Below, in pieces: positions 7,757 to 16,483 of a stretch of 64,000 nt of DNA (position 1 is the first letter of the stretch; each line of letters opens with the position of its first letter). The DNA is from an uncultured Bacteroides sp. (GTDB lineage Bacteria; Bacteroidota; Bacteroidia; Bacteroidales; Bacteroidaceae): assembly GCA_900553185.1 (NCBI GenBank), contig USCT01000009.1:6014-70013 (forward strand). Direction: 5' to 3'. The notes under the pieces were generated by a model. That model was not told the DNA's origin. It saw nothing but the letters and a program-made list of their open reading frames with translations, and did not search any database. A program made the position numbers and the translations under genes.

Positions 7757-8701
7757 ATGAAGAACCTGATACTGACAACAACCTTGACAGCCCTGCTGTC
7801 TACCCTGACCGGCTGCGGAATCTATGACACAGCCAACCAGCGTTCCCAACTGATGGGAAACCTTCACGAGGGAATGACCCAAGAAGAAGTGGTCGCTACA
7901 TTGGGAAAACCGGAATTCCGGCGTTTCAACAACGGAACCGAGCAATGGGAATACCACAAGACGCACATAGGAGGCGAGAAGACCGTCATTGTCCTGGACT
8001 TCCAGGACAGGAAAGTCATCGCACTCGATTCTTACGACGGTACCTTTCCACCTGTAACAGCTGTTCCACCGATAGCCACTTATCCCCCCTATCCCGAAAA
8101 TCAAGGATATCCGTTATCTTCGCAAAGCTGGTTCGACATCCTTTACCGGCAGGTAAAGGCAGAACCGTTTAAAGACAACCGCCTGAAGTTGCTGGACAAT
8201 GCGGCTAACCGCTACCGGTTCACCTGCGGCGAAGTAGCCGATTTGCTGAAACTCTTCAGTTTCGACGACGAACGGCTGGAAGCACTGGAAATCCTGCAGC
8301 CTGCCATATCCAGTTACCGGGACAGCGACAAAATCATAGACAGCATGACATTCATCTCCGGAGAAAAGAAAGCGAGAGAAATACTGACCAGAAGATACCA
8401 GCCCCAATACCCTTCTACAGAAAAAGACATAGACTATATATATAATAAGGTGAAGAATGCGTTTCCTTCCTCCGAACAACTTGCTACGCTTCGCAGAGAA
8501 GTACAAAACAAACGGCTAACGTGCAACCAATGTGTCCGGCTCCTGTCCATCTGCGATTTCGACAAGGAACGCCTGGAGTTTCTGAAAATTCTGGCCCCCC
8601 GCATCAAAGACTACCAGCACCAGCAATCCATTCTCGACGCATTCACTTTCTCTTCAGGGAAAAAGGATGCCCAGAACATTCTGGACCAGCACTGTCGCTG
8701 A
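7757..8701 (+). CDS. Lipoprotein with SmpA/OmlA-like domain and two DUF4476 repeats
   Basis: 314 residues. The leader LILTTTLTALLSTLTGC ends in a lipobox cysteine. Residues about 30-95 resemble the BamE/SmpA/OmlA fold (MGNLHEGMTQEEVVATLGKPEF). Two tandem DUF4476-like repeats follow, at about 120-215 and 225-314, each with a cysteine-containing helix (FTCGEVADLLKLFSFDDERLEALEIL and LTCNQCVRLLSICDFDKERLEFLKIL, partial matches of each other) and an SGEKKAREIL/SGKKDAQNIL ending. Probably a periplasmic or outer-membrane-anchored lipoprotein; role unknown. A -7-like TATTTTTG lies at 7721-7728. Confidence 0.7.
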   Translation: MKNLILTTTLTALLSTLTGCGIYDTANQRSQLMGNLHEGMTQEEVVATLGKPEFRRFNNGTEQWEYHKTHIGGEKTVIVLDFQDRKVIALDSYDGTFPPVTAVPPIATYPPYPENQGYPLSSQSWFDILYRQVKAEPFKDNRLKLLDNAANRYRFTCGEVADLLKLFSFDDERLEALEILQPAISSYRDSDKIIDSMTFISGEKKAREILTRRYQPQYPSTEKDIDYIYNKVKNAFPSSEQLATLRREVQNKRLTCNQCVRLLSICDFDKERLEFLKILAPRIKDYQHQQSILDAFTFSSGKKDAQNILDQHCR

Positions 8702-8748
8702 AACGAACGTCCGTTTTCCTAAAAACATGAGTATATGTCCATCAATTC

Positions 8749-8802
8749 GTCCGTTCGTCTGAAGTAAAATGTCCGTTCGTTTCAGTTCAAACATCCGTTC
8801 GT
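8749..8802 (+). repeat. Three direct repeats with 22-bp period upstream of dnaK
   Basis: GTCCGTTCGT at 8749-8758 and 8771-8780, and ATCCGTTCGT at 8793-8802: starts are exactly 22 bp apart. A weaker copy (GTCCGTTTTC) begins at 8709. The gene-free stretch 8702-9071 otherwise holds an 8-bp inverted repeat GACTGACA (8906-8913)/TGTCAGTC (8949-8956) and the dnaK leader elements listed separately. Confidence 0.55.
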
Positions 8803-8984
8803 TTTTCCGACCTCGATCATACGGACCGGAAAGCCGGAACATATACCTTATTTTTCCGGCCCCAGCGTGCCTAAACAACATCGGAAACGCACATTATGGC
8901 GCAAGGACTGACAAAAATGTCAAGTACTGCCAGCCGTCAAGGTCAGAATGTCAGTCTTCTTTTCCGGAAATCGGGCAAAAACGT

Positions 8985-9000
8985 TTGGCACAGCATTTGT
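8985..9000 (+). promoter_or_regulatory. Sigma-54-like -24/-12 site upstream of dnaK
   Basis: TTGGCACAGCATTTGT has TTGGCA-N6-TTG, the sigma-54 form (consensus TTGGCACG-N4-TTGC) with the final C replaced by T. Counting 12 bases from the -12 position predicts a start at about 9012, at the foot of a stable hairpin. No TTTG-N19-TAnnTTTG promoter was seen in this leader. Confidence 0.45.
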
Positions 9001-9012
9001 TTATAATAAGAC

Positions 9013-9030
9013 GTAATGCTTCGGCATTAC
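9013..9030 (+). promoter_or_regulatory. UUCG-capped hairpin in the dnaK leader
   Basis: GTAATGC (9013-9019), TTCG loop, GCATTAC (9024-9030): a perfect 7-bp stem with a C(UUCG)G loop, one of the most stable tetraloops. It lies at the predicted mRNA 5' end, about 41 bases before the ATG, where it could stabilise the transcript. Confidence 0.6.
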
Positions 9031-9071
9031 AGAATAAACTTATTAGATAATAAATAAAAATAGATACAATT

Positions 9072-10997
9072 ATGGGAAAGATTATTGGTATTGACTTAGG
9101 AACTACAAACTCATGTGTAGCAGTATTCGAAGGTAATGAACCTGTAGTAATCGCTAACAGCGAAGGTAAACGTACTACTCCTTCTGTAGTAGGTTTCGTT
9201 GACGGTGGTGAACGTAAAGTAGGTGATCCTGCAAAACGTCAGGCCATTACAAACCCGAAACGTACGGTATACTCCATCAAACGTTTCATGGGTGAAACTT
9301 ACGATCAGGTTCAGAAAGAAATCGCCCGTGTACCTTACTCAGTAGTAAGAGGCGACAACAATACTCCACGTGTAGACATCGACGGACGTCTGTATACTCC
9401 GCAGGAAATTTCAGCCATGATTCTTCAGAAAATGAAGAAAACAGCCGAAGATTATCTGGGTCAGGAAGTAACAGAAGCTGTCATCACAGTTCCGGCATAC
9501 TTCTCAGACTCACAGCGTCAGGCTACCAAAGAAGCCGGTCAGATCGCGGGTCTGGATGTAAAACGTATTGTAAACGAGCCGACTGCCGCAGCCTTGGCTT
9601 ACGGTGTAGATAAGGCCAACAAAGATATGAAGATCGCCGTATTCGACCTGGGTGGTGGTACATTCGATATTTCTATCCTGGAATTCGGTGGCGGTGTATT
9701 CGAGGTTTTGTCAACCAACGGTGATACTCACCTGGGTGGTGATGATTTCGACCAGGTTATCATCGACTGGCTGGTACAGGAATTCAAGAACGACGAAGGT
9801 GCTGACTTGACAACCGATCCGATGGCTATGCAACGTCTGAAGGAAGCTGCTGAAAAGGCCAAGATTGAATTGTCTTCTTCTACATCAACTGAAATCAACC
9901 TGCCGTACATCATGCCGGTAGCCGGTGTTCCTAAACACTTGGTTAAGACATTGACCCGTGCCAAATTCGAAGCTTTGGCTCACAACTTGATCCAGGCTTG
10001 TCTGGAACCATGTAAGAAAGCCATGAGCGATGCAGGTCTGAACAATGCCGACATCGACGAAGTAATCCTGGTAGGTGGTTCTTCTCGTATACCGGCCGTA
10101 CAGAAACTAGTAGAGGAATTCTTCGGAAAAGCTCCGTCAAAAGGTGTAAACCCGGACGAAGTAGTAGCCGTAGGTGCTTGTATTCAGGGTGCCGTATTGA
10201 ACAAGGAAGCCGGTGTAGGCGACATCGTATTGCTGGATGTTACTCCGTTGTCAATGGGTATTGAGACCATGGGTGGCGTAATGACCAAACTGATTGATGC
10301 CAACACGACTATTCCGTGCAAGAAGAGTGAGATCTTCTCTACCGCAGCCGATAACCAGACAGAAGTTACCATCCACGTATTGCAGGGTGAACGTCCGATG
10401 GCCGCTCAGAACAAGTCAATCGGTCAGTTCAACTTGACAGGTATCGCTCCGGCCCGTCGTGGTGTTCCACAAATCGAAGTTACTTTCGATATTGATGCCA
10501 ACGGTATCTTGAAGGTTTCTGCCAAGGATAAGGCTACCGGTAAGGAACAGGCTATCCGTATCGAAGCTTCATCCGGCTTGAGCAAGGAAGAAATCGACCG
10601 TATGAAAGCTGAGGCAGAAGCCAACGCAGAAGCTGATAAGAAAGAAAAGGAACGTATCGACAAACTGAACCAGGCAGACAGCTTGATCTTCACTACTGAA
10701 AATCAGTTGAAAGACCTTGGCGATAAGATTCCGGCTGACAAGAAAGCTCCGATTGAAGCTGCTCTGCAGAAACTGAAAGACGCCCACAAGGCTCAGGATC
10801 TGGCCGGTATCGATGCTGCAAGCGCTGACCTCCAGACTGCATTCCAGGCTGCAAGCGCTGAAATGTATGCTCAGACAGGTGCTCAAGGTGGCGCACAGGC
10901 TGGTCCTAATGCCGGTCAGGCAAACAGCAACGCTGGACAGAGTTCAAGCAAGAACAACGACAACGTACAGGATGCCGACTTCGAGGAAGTGAAATAA
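9072..10997 (+). CDS. dnaK: Chaperone DnaK (Hsp70)
   Basis: ATP-driven Hsp70 chaperone of 641 residues, the usual length. Start chosen at [20 protein letters not shown]. Phosphate-binding motif [13 protein letters not shown] at about 195, the adenosine motif [19 protein letters not shown] at about 335, the substrate domain from about 390, and a lid with a Gln/Gly/Ala/Asn-rich tail ending in the conserved acidic [11 protein letters not shown]. No dnaJ or grpE is adjacent. The codon choice differs from its neighbours (very regular, highly expressed type). Leader features (sigma-54-like site, UUCG hairpin) are described separately. A terminator follows. Confidence 0.99.
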   Translation: MGKIIGIDLGTTNSCVAVFEGNEPVVIANSEGKRTTPSVVGFVDGGERKVGDPAKRQAITNPKRTVYSIKRFMGETYDQVQKEIARVPYSVVRGDNNTPRVDIDGRLYTPQEISAMILQKMKKTAEDYLGQEVTEAVITVPAYFSDSQRQATKEAGQIAGLDVKRIVNEPTAAALAYGVDKANKDMKIAVFDLGGGTFDISILEFGGGVFEVLSTNGDTHLGGDDFDQVIIDWLVQEFKNDEGADLTTDPMAMQRLKEAAEKAKIELSSSTSTEINLPYIMPVAGVPKHLVKTLTRAKFEALAHNLIQACLEPCKKAMSDAGLNNADIDEVILVGGSSRIPAVQKLVEEFFGKAPSKGVNPDEVVAVGACIQGAVLNKEAGVGDIVLLDVTPLSMGIETMGGVMTKLIDANTTIPCKKSEIFSTAADNQTEVTIHVLQGERPMAAQNKSIGQFNLTGIAPARRGVPQIEVTFDIDANGILKVSAKDKATGKEQAIRIEASSGLSKEEIDRMKAEAEANAEADKKEKERIDKLNQADSLIFTTENQLKDLGDKIPADKKAPIEAALQKLKDAHKAQDLAGIDAASADLQTAFQAASAEMYAQTGAQGGAQAGPNAGQANSNAGQSSSKNNDNVQDADFEEVK

Positions 10998-11021
10998 GTC
11001 AAACACATAATAACTGAAGAT

Positions 11022-11063
11022 AACTCTGTATGGCCCAATCGGGTTATACAGAGTTTCTTTTTT
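11022..11063 (+). terminator. dnaK terminator
   Basis: AACTCTGTAT (11022-11031) pairs with ATACAGAGTT (11046-11055), followed by a T-rich tail TTCTTTTTTAT. Standard intrinsic terminator, also covering the 3' end of the converging helicase gene. Confidence 0.85.
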
Positions 11064-14000
11064 ATATTGCTTTTACATAATATGGCATGACTGGCTCCTC
11101 CAATTTCCATGTAACATTCATTGGAAAATCGCCATGAGAGGAAACATAATTGACTAAACCAAAACAGTGGAAAGGACTCGTATTACCATAGCCGTCTTTC
11201 TTGTTTTCACGAACAAACAATAAAATCTTACGTTGTGTTTCCATCTGGTGGATATATCGTTTTCCTCCCTCATTTTGATGGGAATCAAAATTCCAGGACT
11301 GCCAATGGAATAAATTCTCATTGATTACATAATCATTGTATTGAGTGGTTGGAGAAAAATCCTTGTCTGACTTGTTTAGGGTTACAAATAACAAAGAAGC
11401 ATTGTGTTCCGGTAAATGAAAAGCTCCAGTTGCTGTACCCTGCATTTTCTTTTTTGCAGTCTGACGTCCAACCAACATAAAAACCTCCTCACGTGTATAA
11501 CAGCCATATACCTCCATTTGTGGACAAAACAAATTATGCAACGGAATAGTCTTGATTTGCAAATGTTCCAGCAAATATGATACTATTTCTTTAATCTCCT
11601 GATTAAAATATTTGTATTTATCCGTCTGGAGTAAAGAAAGTGCATCATAAATGCTATTAAAACCGGATTTATCCAACTTATCAGAAAACAAAGCATAATA
11701 TAACATCAATGCATAAGTTTCATTTTCTTGTTTAAGAAATTCACCGTTACCATTTACGAATCTTTGAACAAAATGCAAGAAGTTAGCCGTATTATGATGT
11801 ATCAAATTTGAAACTCCTTTCTCTAAGCGTTTAGTTATATGATCATCAATATAGTTAATCTTTCCAGCTGCACGTTTTAATGATGTCCAACAATTTGAAC
11901 CTTGATATAATATACGAATGTCCTGGCCATTATTATCAAGAAATTGTGAGATTGTCGGTATGATTTCGCTATAATTGTTTATTTCACGTATTATTCTCGT
12001 CTTATTATAAATTGCACTTTGAATATTATCCAATATATATTGACGAGCCAATTTCTCCATAATAATGCTACACCCATTAGGCAGCATTGTAAAACCATCT
12101 TCTATTTGTTTCCTTATGTTTTTATCAGAATTAAGTGTCAAAGCTCTGAAGCGACTGGCAAAATCATATTTACGATTTACTTGTGCAACAAAATCCAACA
12201 CCGTAAGCTCTGTCTTACCTACAGATAAACGGAGTCCTCGTCCTAACTGTTGTAAGAATATTGTTAAACTATCCGTAGGACGCAAAAAAAGTACAGTATC
12301 CACTTCTGGAATATCAATACCTTCATTGAAAACATCAACAACACATAAATAGTGAATATCCCCCTCACGCAAATCTTTCGTCAGTTTTCTACGGACATCA
12401 TTTGGGGTATCTGAAGTAAGGCTATGTGCATTAAAGCCATATAGAGACAATTGCTTAGCCATAAAATCCGCATGTTTTTTGTTTACACAAAAACAAAGTG
12501 CACGACATGTATATTCATCAGCCAAATACTTATGTAATGCATCTACTATTCTGCCTACACGCTCTTTATTACATAACCTGTCAGACAATCTTTCTACATT
12601 ATATTTATTTCCACTCCACAATGAATCATCTGAAAGATCTGTATTGTCGGTTATACATAAATACTGGAATGGAGTCAATAATCCTGCTTGCAAAGCTTGA
12701 GGAAGACGTATTTCAGCGCTGATATGTCCTCCGAAATCAGGACGTAAATCACGACCATCCATACGCTCAGGAGTAGCTGTAAGACCGATTAATATTTGTG
12801 GACTAAAATGAGTTAATAATTTCCTATAACTATCAGCCTGACTATGATGAGCCTCATCGATGACTATGTAATCGTAATAATCTTTATCAAGTAAAGAGAA
12901 AAATTCATCATATTTTGAGTTAAACATTGAAATGGAGACAAATAAATTCTCGTATTCATCCTCATTCTGCGGACGATATCCTCCAACCCACAAAGAACCA
13001 AAGTTCATATCTCTCAAAACACTCCTGTAAGTATTCAATGCCTGGCAAAGAATTTCCTCTCTATGTGCTGTAAACAAGATACGGCCGCGCGAATGTGTTC
13101 TTTTAAAATTTTGATAATCAAAAGCTGAAATGACTGTTTTTCCAGTACCGGTAGCTGCGACTATAAGATTTCTATAGTTATGATTTTCGTCTCTCTCTAC
13201 ACTAAGCTTATCTAAAATCTGTTTCTGATGTGGAAGTAATGTAAAATGATGATAAACAGTTTCTTCCTGACGATTCCTAAATAAATTACGATTTATCTCT
13301 TTATTAAATTTATCTATACCTCCAATTCTAATATCTTCAAAATTTGGACTGTTCCAATACATATCAAAAGTGGCTAAAGCTGTCTTGATTATGTGTGGAT
13401 TTTCTATATTCGTTACGCGAATGTTCCATTCCAAACCATCAGTTTGAGCTGATTTAGATAGGTTTGATGAACCTATATATGCCGTATTCATGCCAGAATT
13501 TCTTAAAAATATATATGACTTAGCATGAAGACGTTCTATATCTGTGTTATAAGAAATACGAATCTCAGTATTGGGAAGTTCCAACAATTGTTCAATTGCT
13601 TTAGACTGAGTAACTCCGCAGTAAGTAGTAGTGATAATTCTTAAACGACTTCTTTCTTTTTGAGTAAATTTCTTCAAGTCGTCCATTAAAATACGTATCC
13701 CTGAAACTTTTAAAAAAGAAACTATAAAACAGATCTCATCAGCACTAGCTATCTCCCGACGAATTTCTTCTCCCAATGATAATGCGCTTCCACCACCAGT
13801 AAAAAGATTACTCACACGAAAACCACTCATTGGTCTAATTGTCTGCGATCTACTTTGGCTTTGAAAAAGATATTGCTGATGCGTCATAACTTCAGTCAAT
13901 AGATTCTCATAATCGACTATCTGCATTTTCTCCAATAAACCGGCTTCTGATAAAATTTTGTTTATCATATTCACACGGTCTTGTTGATCCTCTATTTCTT

Positions 14001-14166
14001 CCAATTTATTGCGAATCACTTTTGCCAAGTAATCAGCTAATATCTGGGGAGATTCTGCAGTGTCTATATTATTTTTCAAACAAACCAGATTCTCTGCTTC
14101 CGATTGTTTAATTTCTCCCCTTATCTCTTTATTAATAATATGTTCGTATATTCCTTTTTTCAGCAT
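11062..14166 (-). CDS. PLD-nuclease / SF2 helicase / DUF3427 protein
   Basis: 1034-residue multidomain protein. Order: N-terminal helical region (about 1-110); phospholipase-D-type nuclease domain with HAKSYIF (about 214) and GSSNLSKSA (about 232); SF2 helicase with Walker A ATGTGKT (about 338-344), DEAH (437-440), GLTATPERMDG (about 461) and the arginine-finger motif QQLGRGLR (about 639-646); then a C-terminal DUF3427-type region to the end (SFNFDSHQNEGGKRY-like strands). Such proteins are linked to DNA restriction, repair or phage defence on mobile islands. The gene is visibly more AT-rich than its neighbours, pointing to transfer. A decayed AlbA_2-type gene lies 20 bases upstream on the same strand. 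Confidence 0.85.
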   Translation of the reverse strand: MLKKGIYEHIINKEIRGEIKQSEAENLVCLKNNIDTAESPQILADYLAKVIRNKLEEIEDQQDRVNMINKILSEAGLLEKMQIVDYENLLTEVMTHQQYLFQSQSRSQTIRPMSGFRVSNLFTGGGSALSLGEEIRREIASADEICFIVSFLKVSGIRILMDDLKKFTQKERSRLRIITTTYCGVTQSKAIEQLLELPNTEIRISYNTDIERLHAKSYIFLRNSGMNTAYIGSSNLSKSAQTDGLEWNIRVTNIENPHIIKTALATFDMYWNSPNFEDIRIGGIDKFNKEINRNLFRNRQEETVYHHFTLLPHQKQILDKLSVERDENHNYRNLIVAATGTGKTVISAFDYQNFKRTHSRGRILFTAHREEILCQALNTYRSVLRDMNFGSLWVGGYRPQNEDEYENLFVSISMFNSKYDEFFSLLDKDYYDYIVIDEAHHSQADSYRKLLTHFSPQILIGLTATPERMDGRDLRPDFGGHISAEIRLPQALQAGLLTPFQYLCITDNTDLSDDSLWSGNKYNVERLSDRLCNKERVGRIVDALHKYLADEYTCRALCFCVNKKHADFMAKQLSLYGFNAHSLTSDTPNDVRRKLTKDLREGDIHYLCVVDVFNEGIDIPEVDTVLFLRPTDSLTIFLQQLGRGLRLSVGKTELTVLDFVAQVNRKYDFASRFRALTLNSDKNIRKQIEDGFTMLPNGCSIIMEKLARQYILDNIQSAIYNKTRIIREINNYSEIIPTISQFLDNNGQDIRILYQGSNCWTSLKRAAGKINYIDDHITKRLEKGVSNLIHHNTANFLHFVQRFVNGNGEFLKQENETYALMLYYALFSDKLDKSGFNSIYDALSLLQTDKYKYFNQEIKEIVSYLLEHLQIKTIPLHNLFCPQMEVYGCYTREEVFMLVGRQTAKKKMQGTATGAFHLPEHNASLLFVTLNKSDKDFSPTTQYNDYVINENLFHWQSWNFDSHQNEGGKRYIHQMETQRKILLFVRENKKDGYGNTSPFHCFGLVNYVSSHGDFPMNVTWKLEEPVMPYYVKAI

Positions 14167-14186
14167 AACAGTTTTAAATTATAAAT

Positions 14187-14739
14187 CTACTCAGGTTTTA
14201 TTACAATACGCCAATAGCCACCGTGATCTGCTCCCTCTCTGACAAGCAATCCTTTGGCTTTTAAATTTGCGATCTGCATTTCAATGGCTCGTTTACTGAC
14301 TCCTATTTTCTCCGCCATTTTATCTTGAGATATAAAACCGTCTGATATTACAAGGTCAAGAATGCTTTGTGCAGTCCGTCCCAATCGCTTTTGTTTCACC
14401 GAAGATTTTTGCAAATCACCGAAGGTTTTCTCCGAACTTTCTTCATTTACAGGGTACTTTTCGAGGGTACTATTTACCCTGTTGGCAACTTCCTCAACAG
14501 GTATCCTTCCGTTTTCTCCCCAATTCAAATTATAGAATGTGGTATAGAAAGAAATTGCTTCCGTTTGATATTGTGGTTCTTTGCCCGGCAGGAAATTAGG
14601 CAGTTTCTCCGTAAGTTCCCGCATTTTCCTTAAAAGCCGACACGAATTTAAGCCATGACTTTACTTTCTTACGCTCCAGCATTTCCTTGAAATCGTAAGA
14701 CGAGCATTCCGCTATCAATGCATTGTTATGAATTTGCAT
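14187..14739 (-). pseudogene. Decayed AlbA_2/RecG-like ATP-binding regulator (internal deletion and frameshift)
   Basis: Reading leftward from ATG 14739, the first 40 or so codons give NALIAECSSYDFKEMLERKK then VKSWLKFVSAFKENAG, the typical start of AlbA_2-domain (Schlafen-like) proteins, where an ATP-binding domain normally follows. Instead the frame stops soon after, and a second frame (from 14624) continues with RELTEKLPNFLPGKEPQYQT and a C-terminal winged helix (QDKMAEKIGVSKRAIEMQI), which is the normal end of the same family. So roughly 350 residues of the middle have been lost, with a frameshift at the join. The 145-residue C-terminal piece could still be made as a DNA-binding protein. 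Confidence 0.75.
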
Positions 14740-15081
14740 CGTTTTCTTTTTGTTGTTCGGGTATAAATCTCAGGTTATATATACAAAGGTAATGATAAAA
14801 CCGGATATTCTGTTAAAATACTCCATTGATTTGATTATTATGTATTTATATCAAATAAATCCGTATTTTCGCAGTAAAGAGCTGTGGTTACTTATGGATG
14901 CTTATTTTAGGGTTTACGCTATATTTGCAACACGTTCACGCAAGTTGCTCATACAGATTTGAGGAAGGAAACGAACAGCAACAGAAACCATCCTGAAAAC
15001 CGAAATAACCATCCGCACTTTCTGATAGAACCATAAAATTCCGTATCTTTAAGGCGTAAAAACAAACAACATTCCATCAAT
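14740..15081. other. Gene-free AT-rich stretch between pseudogene and phosphodiesterase
   Basis: No convincing gene; a 70-codon open frame at 14750-14962 has no recognisable features. TATATTTG at 14920-14927 and TATCTTTA at 15044-15051 resemble -7 boxes on the plus strand; the second is placed to serve the phosphodiesterase gene. Confidence 0.4.
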
Positions 15082-15621
15082 ATGAAATACTTAATTGTAT
15101 CTGACATACACGGATCGCTTCCAGCTCTGGAGCAAGTATTAGACTTTTTTCAGAAAGAACAATGTGACATGCTTTGTATCTTGGGTGACATTTTAAACTA
15201 TGGTCCCCGGAACGGAATACCAGAAGGACTCAATCCCAAAGGCATAGCCGAACGGCTGAACAGCCTGGCAGACAGGATAGTGGCTATCCGCGGAAACTGT
15301 GATTCGGAAGTAGACCAGATGTTACTGGACTTTCCGATTCTTTCCGACTACCTGCTGCTGGTAGACAATGGGAAACGGCTCTTTCTCACTCACGGTCATA
15401 TCTACAATGAAACAACTCTTCCTAAGGGACACCACGATTTCTTATTCTATGGACATACCCATCTCTGGAAACTGGAACAATCAGGGCATACTGTAATCTG
15501 CAATACGGGCTCCATCACTTTTCCCAAAGGAGGCAATGTCCCAACATTTGCCGTATACGAATCAGGAACGGTAACTATATACCAGCTGGACGGAACTCCT
15601 CTCCGAAATCTGAAAAAATAA
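15082..15621 (+). CDS. YfcE-type metallophosphodiesterase
   Basis: 179-residue calcineurin-like phosphoesterase of the YfcE/MJ0936 group. All metal-ligand motifs are present: SDIHGS (about 8-13), ILGDILNYGPRN (about 33), IRGNCDSEVD (about 72), LTHGHIYNE (about 103) and FYGHTHLW (about 126), ending with NTGSITFPKGG. Family members hydrolyse phosphodiesters in vitro; the natural substrate is uncertain. It stands alone, with a promoter-like box upstream and a terminator downstream. Confidence 0.9.
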   Translation: MKYLIVSDIHGSLPALEQVLDFFQKEQCDMLCILGDILNYGPRNGIPEGLNPKGIAERLNSLADRIVAIRGNCDSEVDQMLLDFPILSDYLLLVDNGKRLFLTHGHIYNETTLPKGHHDFLFYGHTHLWKLEQSGHTVICNTGSITFPKGGNVPTFAVYESGTVTIYQLDGTPLRNLKK

Positions 15622-15649
15622 CCGGCTATTTCTATAAGATAAAAAGAAA

Positions 15650-15693
15650 GAATCCCTTTAAACGCTTTTGGGAAAATACGTTCAAAGGGATTC
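15650..15693. terminator. Bidirectional terminator
   Basis: GAATCCCTTTAAACG (15650-15664) pairs with CGTTCAAAGGGATTC (15679-15693) with one unpaired base, between the phosphodiesterase gene and the converging LytTR gene. Confidence 0.8.
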
Positions 15694-15716
15694 CCTCAAC
15701 AATTCATTCGCCTGCA

Positions 15717-16478
15717 TCAGAGCTGATAAAATTTCTCCATCATTTCCTTCTTATACTTTTTTGACACCAGCAGTTCCTCTCCCATATTATTAAAGGGAGG
15801 ATACATGATACACTGGTTTTCCTTGACCATAACCAGGTAATTCATATTAATGATATAAGACTGATGTATCTGGACAAAAGCCCCGTCGAATGAACAAAGC
15901 TGTTCGGCCGTAGTATTTCTTTTAAGCGGTAAGAACGAGCCATTTGCCAGCGCTACCTCCCATATTTTCCGGGAAGACACATAACGGAAATATCCTATTT
16001 CGGAAGGACGTACGAAACGCAGATCACCGGTCGGTGTAAACAACATGAACGGCTTATCTTCATCCAATGCCATCCGACGCATCGCAGAGGCATCGGGACC
16101 GTCTTCCTCGTTTTGCAGCAACCGTTTCATCACCACCTCCATCTCTTTCATGTCGATAGGCTTCAACAGAAAATCGAAAGCGCGGCTCCGTAAAGCATCT
16201 ATCAGATATTTATTATAGGCCGTATAGAAAACAATCTTCATCTGCCAATCCACCTTTCCACGCAAATGAGCTGCGACGTCCATTCCTGACATATCAGGAA
16301 GCTCCACATCCAGAAACAACAAATCCGGTTTCGCTTTCTGAATCAGTTTCAAACCAGTCATTCCCGTACGGGCTACACCGGCTACAGACACACCATCATA
16401 TTTCTTCAACAAAAAACAAAGGTTGTCGATTGCACTTTCCTCGTCATCTATGATGACAACTTTCATTTTTGTATCCAT
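15717..16478 (-). CDS. LytTR-family response regulator
   Basis: 253 residues: receiver domain (acidic pocket IIDDEES at about 9-15, phospho-acceptor aspartate 57 in LLFLDVELPDMSG, TAYNKYLIDALRSRAFDFLLKP with the conserved lysine) and a C-terminal LytTR DNA-binding domain (FLPLKRNTTAEQL, VQIHQSYIINMNYL). LytTR proteins bind direct repeats upstream of target genes, usually envelope or adhesion genes. It starts 5 bases after its partner sensor kinase. A second ATG 12 bases later is an alternative start. Confidence 0.92.
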   Translation of the reverse strand: MDTKMKVVIIDDEESAIDNLCFLLKKYDGVSVAGVARTGMTGLKLIQKAKPDLLFLDVELPDMSGMDVAAHLRGKVDWQMKIVFYTAYNKYLIDALRSRAFDFLLKPIDMKEMEVVMKRLLQNEEDGPDASAMRRMALDEDKPFMLFTPTGDLRFVRPSEIGYFRYVSSRKIWEVALANGSFLPLKRNTTAEQLCSFDGAFVQIHQSYIINMNYLVMVKENQCIMYPPFNNMGEELLVSKKYKKEMMEKFYQL

Positions 16479-16483
16479 GGTCG

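Noticed and set aside
14750..14962. A 70-codon frame between the pseudogene and the phosphodiesterase
   Set aside because: No family, leader or promoter-linked start; AT-rich sequence yields such frames by chance.
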